64,000 nucleotides of DNA, taken from NCBI RefSeq assembly GCF_014170335.1, contig NZ_LZZS01000004.1, positions 1 to 64,000 of the forward strand, given 5' to 3'. Positions 49,899-58,109 of the stretch are shown here, one piece after another. Position 1 is the first letter of the stretch; the number at the start of each line of letters is the position of its first letter. A program made the translations under genes and the position numbers. The DNA comes from Achromobacter sp. UMC46. Its GTDB lineage: Bacteria > Pseudomonadota > Gammaproteobacteria > Burkholderiales > Burkholderiaceae_B. The notes under the pieces were generated by a model. It ran no database searches and had not been told where the DNA came from. It worked only from the letters and a program-made list of their open reading frames with translations.

Positions 49899-51095
49899 TC
49901 AGCCCGCCAGGCGGCGGGCCATGCCAGGCGACAGGCAAAGCAACGGCACGACGATCACCGCGCCGATCAAGGCCATTGCGGCCTGTGGCGCCATGCCGCT
50001 GTCCAGCAGCAAGGTCGCGATGACCGCGGAGCCGCTCATCTGGAACAGGCCGTACACGGCCGCGGCGGTGCCGGCGCGTTCGGCGAACGGCTCCAGCGCC
50101 AGGCTCAGGCCCGAGCCCAACGCCAGCGAAAAACCGACCGTCAGCACGGCGACCGGCAGCATGAAGATCCAGGCCGACAACGGCGCCCACCACCACGCGG
50201 CGGCATGCATGGCCGATGCCAGCAACAACGCGGCCATTCCGACCCGCACCATGGTGTGGCGGCCGTAGCGCGAGATAAAGGCCGGGGCCATGAAGAAGGC
50301 GGCGATGTTGATCGCGGCGTTGCCGCCGAACCAGGCGGAAAAGCCCAGCTCGGAATACCCCAGCTGCTGCACAAGGACCACAGGCGCGGCGGAGACGAAC
50401 ACCAGGATCATCGCCATGCCGGCGGTGCCGAACATCGCGAAATACAGGAACCTGCCGCTGGCGACGATGGGCAGATAGCGGCGCAGGCTATAGAGCGCCG
50501 CGCGCGGCTGGGCGGGCGCGGCGCGCGTCTCCTCGAAGCGCTTGGCCAGCAGCACGGCCAGGGCCAGCGCGAACAGCACCATGAACACGAACGTGCTGCG
50601 CCAGCCGGCATGCACGGCCAGGATGCCGCCCAGCATGGGTGCCAGCGCAGGCACGGAACACAGCGCGCCGTTCAGATAGCTGTAGACGCGCGCGCCCATG
50701 GCCGGGCTGAAACGGTCGCGCACGGCGGCGAACGCCACCAGTGAGGCCGAGCACGCGCCAAGGCCCTGAATGACGCGAGCCGCGTAGAACATGTCGAGCG
50801 ATGTGGCCGCGGCGCCGAGCGCCGAGCCGGCCAGATAGGCCACCGCGCCGCCCAGCGCGACGGGCCGGCGGCCATAGCGGTCGGCCAGCGGGCCGATCAG
50901 CATCTGTCCCAGCCCGACCGCGAAAATGAACAGCGTGATACTGGCCTGCAACGCGCTGACCGGCTGGCCGAAGCCTTCGGCCATGGCGGGAAGCGAAGGA
51001 AGGTAGATGTCGATGCCCATCGGCGTAAGCGTGACCAGTCCCATCAAGAGACCGATCAGCCACCGTTGGCTTCGAGAGGATGCAGCAGACTTCAT
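49899..51095 (-). CDS. Bcr/CflA family MFS drug efflux transporter
   Basis: A 398-residue protein with 12 hydrophobic helices. The DHA1 signatures are clear: GIDIYLPSLPAMAEGFG at TM1, GPLADRYGRRPVALGG motif A and ARVIQGLGACSASLVAFAAV motif C-like in TM4. Members export bicyclomycin, chloramphenicol and related compounds. The ATG at 51095 (MKSAASSRSQRW) fits the family N-terminus. It is divergent from the Rdx-type gene at 51205. Confidence 0.92.
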   Translation of the reverse strand: MKSAASSRSQRWLIGLLMGLVTLTPMGIDIYLPSLPAMAEGFGQPVSALQASITLFIFAVGLGQMLIGPLADRYGRRPVALGGAVAYLAGSALGAAATSLDMFYAARVIQGLGACSASLVAFAAVRDRFSPAMGARVYSYLNGALCSVPALAPMLGGILAVHAGWRSTFVFMVLFALALAVLLAKRFEETRAAPAQPRAALYSLRRYLPIVASGRFLYFAMFGTAGMAMILVFVSAAPVVLVQQLGYSELGFSAWFGGNAAINIAAFFMAPAFISRYGRHTMVRVGMAALLLASAMHAAAWWWAPLSAWIFMLPVAVLTVGFSLALGSGLSLALEPFAERAGTAAAVYGLFQMSGSAVIATLLLDSGMAPQAAMALIGAVIVVPLLCLSPGMARRLAG

Positions 51096-51204
51096 GGCAG
51101 GCTCTGGGTCGCATTGCGCACCCGGGAAAACCCGATATTATCCACCAATGCGCGGCGCGGCCGAAGCGGGGTGCGGCCATGACGGGCACAGTAGAATATT
51201 CGTC

Positions 51205-51528
51205 ATGAACACGCCCGCCTTTCGACCCCGCATCGTCATCCTCTACTGCACGCAGTGCCAGTGGCTGCTGCGCGCAGGTTGGATGGCGCAAGAACTCCTG
51301 TCCACGTTTTCGACCGACTTGGGCGAAGTGGTCCTGCAGCCCGGCACCGGCGGCATCTTCCAGATCACGTACAACGGCGACCTGATCTGGGACCGTAAGA
51401 GCGACGGCGGTTTCCCCGAAGCCAAGGTGCTGAAGCAGCGCGTGCGAGACCGGCTGGATCCGGGGCGCCCGCTAGGCCATATCGACGGTCATACCGCCGG
51501 CCCGCTGGCAGCGCCTCCGGACGCCTGA
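51205..51528 (+). CDS. SelT/SelW/SelH (Rdx) family thioredoxin-like protein
   Basis: A 107-residue protein of the selenoprotein W-like family. The redox motif is CTQC (residues 13-16) in VILYCTQCQWLLRAGWMAQE, with Cys in place of selenocysteine. The later GGIFQITYNGDLIWDRKSDG and GGFPEAKVLKQRVRD are standard for the family. Role: thiol redox, exact partner unknown. The ATG at 51205 lacks a good ribosome-binding site. It converges on tctA with a three-base gap. Confidence 0.92.
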   Translation: MNTPAFRPRIVILYCTQCQWLLRAGWMAQELLSTFSTDLGEVVLQPGTGGIFQITYNGDLIWDRKSDGGFPEAKVLKQRVRDRLDPGRPLGHIDGHTAGPLAAPPDA

Positions 51529-51531
51529 CGG

Positions 51532-53061
51532 CTACGCCGCCGATTCCGACTCCTGCAACGCCGCACGCCCCTTGTTGCGCTGGCGCACCGCCGACACGAC
51601 CAGCAATGCGATCAGTGCGACGCAGGCCAGCACGAAGCCCAGGCTGATCGGACGCGTCACGAAGATCGACAGTTCGCCGCGCGACAGTAGCAGGGCGCGG
51701 CGGAAGTTCTCTTCCACCATCGGTCCCAGCACAAAGCCCAGCAGCAACGGCGCCGGCTCAAACCGCAGCCGGATCAGCGCATAGCCCGCCGCGCCGAACA
51801 CCGTCACCATGCCGACGTCGAACAGGTTGTTGTTGGTGCTGTAGACCCCCACGCAGACAAAGAACAGCGCGGCCGGGAACAGGTAGCGGAACGGCACCGT
51901 CAACAGGCGCACCCACATGCCGATGAGCGGCAGGTTCAGCAGCAAGAGCAGCACGTTGCCCACCCAGAAGCTGGCGATCAGCCCCCAGAACATGTCGGCG
52001 TGTTCGATCATCATCTGCGGACCGGGCTGGATGCCGTGGATGATCAGCGCGCCCAGCATCAGGGCCATCACGGGGTCGCCGGGGATGCCCAGGCTCATCG
52101 TCGGGATGAAGCTCGTCTGCGTGGACGCGCTGGTGGCGGCTTCGGGGCCGGCGATCCCCTCGATCGCGCCGCGGCCGAAGCGGCGCGGCTCGCGCGCCAC
52201 CTTCTTTTCCACCGCATACGAGATGAACGACGCGATGGTCGGGCCGGTGCCCGGCAGGATGCCGAACGCCGCCCCGATGGCCGTGCCGCGCACCAGCGCG
52301 CCGCGCGATTGCTTGATGTCGCCGGCTTCGGGCCGCATGGACTTCATGCTGATCTTGCCGGTGGTGATCTTGCTGTCGCCGCCGATGCGGTTGATGTTCT
52401 TCAGAAAGTCCGCCACGCCGAACAGGCCCATGGCCAACGCCACGATCTGCAACCCGTCGGACAGTTCCAGGATGCCGAAATGAAAGCGCATCGTGCCGGT
52501 GTTGACGTCGGTGCCGACCACGCCCAGCAACAGCCCCACGACGACCATCGCCACGCCTTTGATCGCCGACCCCTTCGCCAGGGTGGCGCCGGCCAGCAGG
52601 CCCAGCATCATCATGGAGAAATACTCGGCCGGCCCGAACTTGAAGGCCACGTCCACAAGCATCGGGGAAAACAGGATCATCGCCAGGATGCCGACGGACG
52701 CGCCGCAGAACGACGAGAACATCAACATGAACAACGCGGACCCGGCCTTGCCGTTGCGCGCCAGCGGATTGCCGTCCAGGCAGGCCACAGCATGCGACGC
52801 GGTGCCCGGCAGGTTCAGCATGATGGAGGTGATGCCGCCGCCATACTGCGAACCGTAATAGATGCCCGACAGCATCACCAGCGCCGCGGTGGGCGTCATG
52901 GTGTAGGTCAGCGGCAACAGGATGGAAATGGCGGCCAGCACACCCATGCCCGGCAGCACGCCGATCAGGTTGCCCATGAACACGCCGAACACGGCCCACA
53001 TCAGGTTGTCCAGTGCGAACGCGACCGAAAACCCGTGCATCAGGTTATTGAAGATTTCCAT
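51532..53061 (-). CDS. tctA: Tripartite tricarboxylate transporter, large permease TctA
   Basis: A 509-residue inner-membrane permease with about 12 helices. It carries family motifs GVLPGMGVLAAISILLPLTY and GLLPGTGPTIASF-like GILPGTGPTIASFISY, plus the repeated-half structure of TctA. With TctB and a periplasmic binding protein it takes up tri- or dicarboxylates or related acids using the ion gradient. It begins three bases after tctB. No TctC (Bug) binding-protein gene is adjacent, so the substrate protein is encoded elsewhere. Confidence 0.95.
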   Translation of the reverse strand: MEIFNNLMHGFSVAFALDNLMWAVFGVFMGNLIGVLPGMGVLAAISILLPLTYTMTPTAALVMLSGIYYGSQYGGGITSIMLNLPGTASHAVACLDGNPLARNGKAGSALFMLMFSSFCGASVGILAMILFSPMLVDVAFKFGPAEYFSMMMLGLLAGATLAKGSAIKGVAMVVVGLLLGVVGTDVNTGTMRFHFGILELSDGLQIVALAMGLFGVADFLKNINRIGGDSKITTGKISMKSMRPEAGDIKQSRGALVRGTAIGAAFGILPGTGPTIASFISYAVEKKVAREPRRFGRGAIEGIAGPEAATSASTQTSFIPTMSLGIPGDPVMALMLGALIIHGIQPGPQMMIEHADMFWGLIASFWVGNVLLLLLNLPLIGMWVRLLTVPFRYLFPAALFFVCVGVYSTNNNLFDVGMVTVFGAAGYALIRLRFEPAPLLLGFVLGPMVEENFRRALLLSRGELSIFVTRPISLGFVLACVALIALLVVSAVRQRNKGRAALQESESAA

Positions 53062-53064
53062 CGA

Positions 53065-53535
53065 TCAGCCCCAGCGGAACAACGGAAACTGCAATTGCAG
53101 CGCCCAAGAGAACACGGCCACGCCCAGGACCGTCACGCCTGCGGCAAGCAGGGCGGCGGTGCGCCACGTGTGCTGGCGGTCGCCCATCGCGGAAATGAAC
53201 ACCAGGACAAAGGTGGCAGGCACCAGGCCACCGAACTTGCCGACCAGGATGAAGGCCAGCAAGCCGCCGATGATGCAGCCCCAGCCGCGCCATTCGGGTG
53301 GCGGGACCTCTTCGGCGTCTTCTTCGGCGGCGGCGGGGGACGTAGCCATCTTGGCGATGACCAGCCCCAGCATGACCAGCAAGGCGCCCAGGATCGCCGG
53401 GAACATGCCCGGCCCCATGCGCGCAAGGCTGCCTAAGGTGTATGTGGATGCCTGCGCGATGGCGCCCAGGCCCAGCACGATCATCGTGCCGGCGGCCCAC
53501 GCCTCGCGCCGGACGGCGCTGCGTTTCGATTGCAT
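53065..53535 (-). CDS. tctB: Tripartite tricarboxylate transporter, small permease TctB
   Basis: A 156-residue protein with four hydrophobic helices and the TctB pattern SLARMGPGMFPAILGALLVM. A loop rich in Ala/Glu follows (SPAAAEEDAEEVPPPEWRG), then GCIIGGLLAFILVGKFGG. The start at 53535 has GGGAGGA eight bases upstream. It directly precedes tctA (three-base gap). No further gene of the operon lies upstream before the MFS gene at 53700. Confidence 0.93.
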   Translation of the reverse strand: MQSKRSAVRREAWAAGTMIVLGLGAIAQASTYTLGSLARMGPGMFPAILGALLVMLGLVIAKMATSPAAAEEDAEEVPPPEWRGWGCIIGGLLAFILVGKFGGLVPATFVLVFISAMGDRQHTWRTAALLAAGVTVLGVAVFSWALQLQFPLFRWG

Positions 53536-53699
53536 TGGTCTAGTCCTCCCGTTGTTGTGCTTTTGCCTGACTACTGTCTGAACAAAAGCTGACATTGCAA
53601 TGAATGCGGGAGTCTAAAAATCCAAACTTCCGTTCACCTTTCAGGCAAGCGGAGAATCGAGCCGAGGCCGGTATTTAGGCGGAAAATCGCGGGAAATCC

Positions 53700-54869
53700 C
53701 TAGGATGCGTGCGCCGCTGACGGCGGACGGAAGCGGATCGCCATGGCGAAAAGCACCAGGCAGATCAGCGTCATCAAGATCCAGGCCAGCTTGAGGTCGG
53801 CCAGGTGTTGGCGGATCAGGCCGGCGGCGAACGGGAAAAGCGCGGCGATGAGATAGCCCACGCCTTGCACGAACGCCGCCAGCCTGCCGGCGTCCGATGG
53901 CGTCGCCGCGTGGTCCATGGCTACGATCAGCGACAAGGGAAAGAGCGCGCCGATGCCCAGGCCCGCCAGGACGGCCGCAGGCCAGGCCAGCGCGGCAGGC
54001 GCCGCGATCAGGCCGATCAACCCCAGGAACAGCGCGCCGATCGCCATGAACAGTGCTGGCCGACGGTCGGGCAAGCGGCCGATGCACAACGACACCAGCA
54101 GGCCCGCGGCGATTTCGGCCATGGTCACCGCGCCCAGCAACTGACCGGCTGCAACAGGCCGCCAGCCCAACGCGGTGTAGTAGGGCGGCAGCCACGCCAG
54201 CACCAGGGTGTAGGCGCCGGTGCCCAGCCCGAAGAACACTGCCAACAGCCAGGCGCGCGCACGCGGCGTGTGAAGGGGGCTGGCCATGCCTTGCCCGATG
54301 GATGGGCGGGGCGACGACCGGTTCGCAAGCAGCCAGGCCGCCAACGCGACAGCGGCGGGCAACGCCCACACCGCCAGCGCCTGCAGCCAGCCGGCGTGCT
54401 GCGCCATGACGGGCGAGGCCACGCTGGCCACGGCCGCGCCGCCCATGATGGCGGTGGAATAGATGCCCATCATGGCGCTGCTGCCCGCCGTGAAACGGGT
54501 TTTGATGTAGCTGGGCAGCAAGGCTTGCGTGACCGCGATGCCCAGGCCTGCGACGACGCCGCTTGCCAGCATCAGGCTGGTGTGCCCCGCCCACAAGCGG
54601 CCGGTGGCGGCGGCCGTGACCAGCGCCAGACCCAGGGCCACGCCAAGATGTTCGCCAAGCAGGCGGCGCAGGGGCGCCACGCTCAGCGCGCCCAAGCCCA
54701 TCACGAAAACGGGCAGGGCGGTCAGCAGGCCGGCCACCGTGTCGGACATGCGGGTGGCGGCTTGCACCCAGTCCAGCAATGGGGGAACGGAAGCCAGGAC
54801 GGGGCGCAGGTTCAGGCCGACGAGGATGATGGCGGCGATGCGCCAAGCGGTGATGCGGGGAAAAGGCAC
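53700..54869 (-). CDS. MFS transporter, cyanate/nitroimidazole (CynX/NimT) type
   Basis: A 389-residue protein with 12 helices and CynX/NimT features: AIILVGLNLRPVLASVPPLL at TM1 and SYIKTRFTAGSSAMMGIYST between halves. CynX/NimT members move cyanate or 2-nitroimidazole. The GTG at 54869 is chosen because GGAG lies five bases before it and the frame upstream runs through the operators. It is divergent from a MarR gene, with two palindromic operators between, and is probably its target. Confidence 0.9.
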   Translation of the reverse strand: MPFPRITAWRIAAIILVGLNLRPVLASVPPLLDWVQAATRMSDTVAGLLTALPVFVMGLGALSVAPLRRLLGEHLGVALGLALVTAAATGRLWAGHTSLMLASGVVAGLGIAVTQALLPSYIKTRFTAGSSAMMGIYSTAIMGGAAVASVASPVMAQHAGWLQALAVWALPAAVALAAWLLANRSSPRPSIGQGMASPLHTPRARAWLLAVFFGLGTGAYTLVLAWLPPYYTALGWRPVAAGQLLGAVTMAEIAAGLLVSLCIGRLPDRRPALFMAIGALFLGLIGLIAAPAALAWPAAVLAGLGIGALFPLSLIVAMDHAATPSDAGRLAAFVQGVGYLIAALFPFAAGLIRQHLADLKLAWILMTLICLVLFAMAIRFRPPSAAHAS

Positions 54870-54920
54870 GGTGGCTCCAAACCCGGAAAGGGCGGCCGCG
54901 CGCGGCGGCTTCCGGTAAAC

Positions 54921-54938
54921 TATCTTGGCATCAAGATA
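54921..54938. promoter_or_regulatory. MarR-type operator 1 (perfect palindrome)
   Basis: TATCTTG-GCAT-CAAGATA is a perfect 7-4-7 inverted repeat in the gap between the MFS gene and the marR-like gene. It is typical in size and symmetry for a MarR dimer. Confidence 0.8.
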
Positions 54939-54947
54939 TTTGTATTG

Positions 54948-54965
54948 TATCTCTACGTCAAGATA
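54948..54965. promoter_or_regulatory. MarR-type operator 2
   Basis: TATCTCTACGTCAAGATA matches operator 1 at 14 of 18 bases and starts 27 bases after it. It ends 15 bases before the marR start codon, so binding here would block its own expression. Confidence 0.7.
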
Positions 54966-54979
54966 AATAGGGGAAGACC

Positions 54980-55465
54980 GTGGATAGAGCAAGCCGGGCG
55001 GTAGAGCAATGGAACCGCGAGCGTCCCGACCTGGATGTGTCGACGATGCGGGTGCTGGGCCGGTTGGGCGAGTGCGCGCTGGCGATCACGCGCGACCGCA
55101 TCAATCCGCTGTTCGCCGAGTTCGGGTTGCAACCGGGCGAATTCGATGTGCTGGCCACGCTGCGCCGCAGCGGCAAGCCCTACGCCTTGACGCCCACGGC
55201 GTTGTACGAAGACGCCATGATCTCGTCAGGCAGCATGACCCACCGCATCGACCGGCTGGAGAAGGCTGGTCTGGTGGTGCGCACGCCCAACCCGGACGAC
55301 GGGCGGGCCACGCTGGTGATGCTGACAAAGCCCGGGCTGAAGTTGATCGACGAGGCCGTGGTGGCGCACCTGCGCAACCAGGCCGAGGTGCTGTCGCCGT
55401 TGAGCGCGCCCGAACAAGAGCAGTTGAGCCGCCTGCTCGGCAAGCTGTTGAAGGCCTACGAGTAA
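54980..55465 (+). CDS. MarR family transcriptional regulator
   Basis: A 161-residue winged-helix regulator. The recognition region is LTPTALYEDAMISSGSMTHR followed by IDRLEKAGLVVRTPNPDDGR, the MarR wing. The start is GTG at 54980, with AGGGGAAG upstream. It should repress itself and the divergent MFS gene through the two TATCTTG-type palindromes. Its inducer is unknown. Confidence 0.94.
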   Translation: MDRASRAVEQWNRERPDLDVSTMRVLGRLGECALAITRDRINPLFAEFGLQPGEFDVLATLRRSGKPYALTPTALYEDAMISSGSMTHRIDRLEKAGLVVRTPNPDDGRATLVMLTKPGLKLIDEAVVAHLRNQAEVLSPLSAPEQEQLSRLLGKLLKAYE

Positions 55466-55494
55466 GGCGCCGCGAACGGCCTGGCGCGTGCGGC

Positions 55495-55974
55495 CTACAG
55501 GCCAAGTTCCGACAAGCCCGGGTGGTCGTCTGGACGCCGGCCCAGCGGCCAGTCGAACTTGCGGTCGGTTTCCTTGATGGGCAGGTCGTTGATGCAGGCG
55601 TAGCGGTTCACCATGAGGCCGTCTTCGCCGAACTCCCAATTTTCGTTGCCGTAGGACCGGAACCAATTGCCCGAATCGTCGTGCCATTCATAGGCATAGC
55701 GCACCGCGATGCGATTGCCCGTATAGGCCCACAGTTCCTTGATCAGCCGGTAGTCCAGTTCTTTGGCCCATTTGCGCGCCAGGAAGGCGCGGGCTTCGTC
55801 CCGGTTCTTCACGAATTCGGCGCGGTTGCGCCAATGCGTGTCCAGGCTATAGGCCAGCGCGACCTTGTCGGGGTCGCGGCTGTTCCAGCCGTCTTCGGCC
55901 AGCCTGACCTTCTGCACGGCGCTTTGGTGGGTGAAAGGCGGAAGGGGCGGACGGACTTCAGGGGTCGATGTCAT
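55495..55974 (-). CDS. DUF1348 (SnoaL/NTF2-like) protein
   Basis: A 159-residue protein of the DUF1348 family. Landmarks are [40 protein letters not shown] and the closing [19 protein letters not shown]. The NTF2-like cone fold usually binds a small hydrophobic ligand; no reaction is known for this family. It lies 32 bases downstream of a TetR regulator on the same strand, so the two form an operon controlled by the TetR operators at 56612 and 56647. Confidence 0.93.
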   Translation of the reverse strand: MTSTPEVRPPLPPFTHQSAVQKVRLAEDGWNSRDPDKVALAYSLDTHWRNRAEFVKNRDEARAFLARKWAKELDYRLIKELWAYTGNRIAVRYAYEWHDDSGNWFRSYGNENWEFGEDGLMVNRYACINDLPIKETDRKFDWPLGRRPDDHPGLSELGL

Positions 55975-56006
55975 GGGAAGGGCCTCGTGCGTGGGGGGAA
56001 TGCGGT

Positions 56007-56597
56007 TCAGGCGCCAGCGGGCAGCAGCGCGGCCGCGGCGCGTTCGGCACTGTCGGCAATGGACAGGTCGCCCGTCACCAACGCGACGGCGATGGCGCCA
56101 TCGATCAGCACCAATAGTTGGCGCGCCGTTTCATCGGGGTCCGGCAAGCCTGCGGCTTGGGTCAGCGTCAGCACATGGGCCAATAGGCGGGCCTTGTGCA
56201 GCCGGGACACCTCGCGGATCGGATTGGCCGGGTCGCCGATTTCACCGGCGGCGTTGATGAACGCGCAGCCGCGGAACCCGTCCGACGCAAACCACTCCCG
56301 CAAAGCGTCGAAGATGGACAGCAAGCGCGCGCGCGGCGTCGCCGCTTGCGTAGTGGCGGCGACGAACCACTGCATCCAGCGCTCATCGCGTGCCTGTAAG
56401 GCCGCGGCCACCAATGCTTCCTTGGTGGGGTAGTGCTTGTACAGGCTTTTGCGCGCCACGCCGGAGGTCTTGACGATCAGGTCCATGCCGGTGGCGTTGA
56501 TGCCGCCTTGATAGATGAGGTGCTCGGTGGTTCGGAGCAGGCGTTCCTGAGTGTCCTCGAAGGCGTCGGGCGAGCGGCGGATTGTGGCGGATGTCAT
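56007..56597 (-). CDS. TetR family transcriptional regulator
   Basis: A 196-residue regulator. The DNA-binding domain (about 12-60) has [20 protein letters not shown] and [16 protein letters not shown]; the C-terminal domain is of the TetR_C type with [11 protein letters not shown]. The ATG at 56597 is chosen because the upstream frame to 56657 passes through an operator. It is first in an operon with the DUF1348 gene and probably represses it. Confidence 0.93.
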   Translation of the reverse strand: MTSATIRRSPDAFEDTQERLLRTTEHLIYQGGINATGMDLIVKTSGVARKSLYKHYPTKEALVAAALQARDERWMQWFVAATTQAATPRARLLSIFDALREWFASDGFRGCAFINAAGEIGDPANPIREVSRLHKARLLAHVLTLTQAAGLPDPDETARQLLVLIDGAIAVALVTGDLSIADSAERAAAALLPAGA

Positions 56598-56611
56598 GGA
56601 TGCGCTATTGG

Positions 56612-56625
56612 AGAATGGTCGTTCT
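56612..56625. promoter_or_regulatory. TetR-type operator 1
   Basis: AGAATGGTCGTTCT is an imperfect palindrome 15 bases upstream of the tetR start codon. Its reverse complement matches operator 2 at 13 of 14 bases. Confidence 0.75.
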
Positions 56626-56646
56626 TCGTTGTGTCGGATGAATGGT

Positions 56647-56660
56647 AGAACGATCATTCT
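56647..56660. promoter_or_regulatory. TetR-type operator 2
   Basis: AGAACGATCATTCT is an imperfect palindrome that begins 35 bases after operator 1. Extended, the two copies read GAGAATGGTCGTTCT and AGAACGATCATTCTC, so together they also form a long inverted repeat. Confidence 0.75.
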
Positions 56661-56890
56661 CGCGCGTCAATTGATTTGTTGGAAGCGGGATCAGACAGGG
56701 CGACCTAGCATGATTTGCTTGCTTTTTCTGTCAAAATTATGCTAATATCTTTTAATTCGCAGAAAAAACAACAACACGGACGCGGCAGTAGAGACTGCCT
56801 AGGCCAAAAGCGAAATACGCGAAACACGGCGCTGCCTTTTCCGAATGCCTCCCCCGCGTCCCCACACGGCATTCCTGGCACGCTCGAATC

Positions 56891-56905
56891 CGGCAGGTAC
56901 TTTGC
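56891..56905 (+). promoter_or_regulatory. Sigma-54 promoter for the 50-residue protein gene
   Basis: CGGCAGG-TACT-TTGC has exact GG-N10-GC spacing and a consensus -12. Transcription would start near 56917, 30 bases before the ATG at 56947, leaving the AGGAG site in the leader. Confidence 0.65.
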
Positions 56906-56946
56906 TTACGCGGGGGAGGCCATGCGCCTCGCACAGGAGAACGCTC

Positions 56947-57099
56947 ATGTCGCATCAACTGATTGGTAAGAAGTGGCGCTTCGAGATTCCGCCCTTGAAC
57001 TGGAAGGCCCCCGAAGCGACCCTTGATTCCGAGGCCGACGCAGCACCCGCAGAAGCGGAAGCCTCGAAAGACGGCGATAAGCCGCGACTAACCGCCTGA
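56947..57099 (+). CDS. Small protein of unknown function (50 aa)
   Basis: A 50-residue protein. The first 22 residues (MSHQLIGKKWRFEIPPLNWK) look conserved and aromatic; the rest is acidic and Ala-rich (LDSEADAAPAEAEASKDGD). No signal or membrane segment is present. AGGAG lies seven bases before the ATG. It has its own sigma-54-like promoter, far from rpoN2 but of the same type. A weak hairpin AGCCCG/CGGGCT (57125-57142) follows. Confidence 0.65.
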   Translation: MSHQLIGKKWRFEIPPLNWKAPEATLDSEADAAPAEAEASKDGDKPRLTA

Positions 57100-57355
57100 T
57101 CCCTTCTTTTGACTTTCGCGGTCCAGCCCGCATTCCCGGGCTGATTCAATTCTGATCGATCGGTGTTGAGCGGCGCGCCCTGTGCGCGCCGTTCGAACTT
57201 ATTGGTTTTCCTTTCGACCGTTCCCGTCCCCGCGCTTTCCGCCTTCCGCTTGCACGCCGCGTGCCAGCGGCGTTTCGCCTGCGCGCGCGGCGTGCAGACG
57301 CATCGATGGGCGCGGCGGCCGGCCGCCCCTTAATTGCCCTAAGCGAGTATTCGAA

Positions 57356-58090
57356 ATGCCTGAAAGCACATCGAGCAATCAACAGGTTAGGCCTTTCATC
57401 TATGCCACGACGACGTCGCGGTCCCTGATGTTCTCCCATGCCGAAATACAGAGCCGCATGTGGACGCGGGACCCGTCCGCGCTCAACCTGGAATACACGC
57501 GCATCATGATGGCGTTCCTGCTGTTCAACCCCCAGCCCCGGCGGATTGCGATGGTTGGCCTGGGGGGAGGGTCGCTGGCCAAGTTCTGCTATCAGCACTT
57601 GCCGGCTACCCGGATTGACGTATTCGAGATCAATCCGCATGTCATCGCATTGCGGGACGCCTTTCTGGTGCCGCGCGACGATCACCGGTTCGCGGTCCTG
57701 CAAGGCGACGGCGCGGCCCTGATCCGCCAATACCGGAACGAGTACGACGCCGTGCTGGTCGACGGCTACGACATCAATGGCTTGCCGCCGCAATTGACGA
57801 CGGACGCGTTTTACGACGCCTGCTTCGACGCGCTGGCGCCCGATGGCATGATGGTCTGCAACTTCCACGCATCGCACCCCAAGTACGGCAGCTATCTGGG
57901 CCACATCAAACAGCGCTTTGCCGGGTCGGTGATGGAGATCAACGACCTTGCTCGTGCGCACAGTATCGTGTTCGCTTGCCGCGGGGATGTGTTGAAAGAC
58001 CGCACCAGCCTGCCGACGCGCAGGCCGGATGCGATGAGTACCGAAATGTGGTTACGGCTGGCGCCGACATTCTGGCCGATGCTGGTGTAG
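57356..58090 (+). CDS. Spermidine synthase-like methyltransferase-fold protein
   Basis: A 244-residue protein of the spermidine-synthase fold without the N-terminal tetramerisation part or a membrane domain. Motifs: RIAMVGLGGGSLAKFCYQHL (cofactor loop), RIDVFEINPHVIALRD (acidic ribose contact) and YDAVLVDGYD in place of the usual aspartate gate. A distinct DINGLPPQLTT loop follows. It may be an aminopropyltransferase or a related enzyme of unknown substrate. The ATG at 57356 is preceded by AGCGAG only. It stands alone between the small protein gene and a converging porin gene. Confidence 0.82.
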   Translation: MPESTSSNQQVRPFIYATTTSRSLMFSHAEIQSRMWTRDPSALNLEYTRIMMAFLLFNPQPRRIAMVGLGGGSLAKFCYQHLPATRIDVFEINPHVIALRDAFLVPRDDHRFAVLQGDGAALIRQYRNEYDAVLVDGYDINGLPPQLTTDAFYDACFDALAPDGMMVCNFHASHPKYGSYLGHIKQRFAGSVMEINDLARAHSIVFACRGDVLKDRTSLPTRRPDAMSTEMWLRLAPTFWPMLV

Positions 58091-58109
58091 TAACGAGAGG
58101 CGGTGGCGC

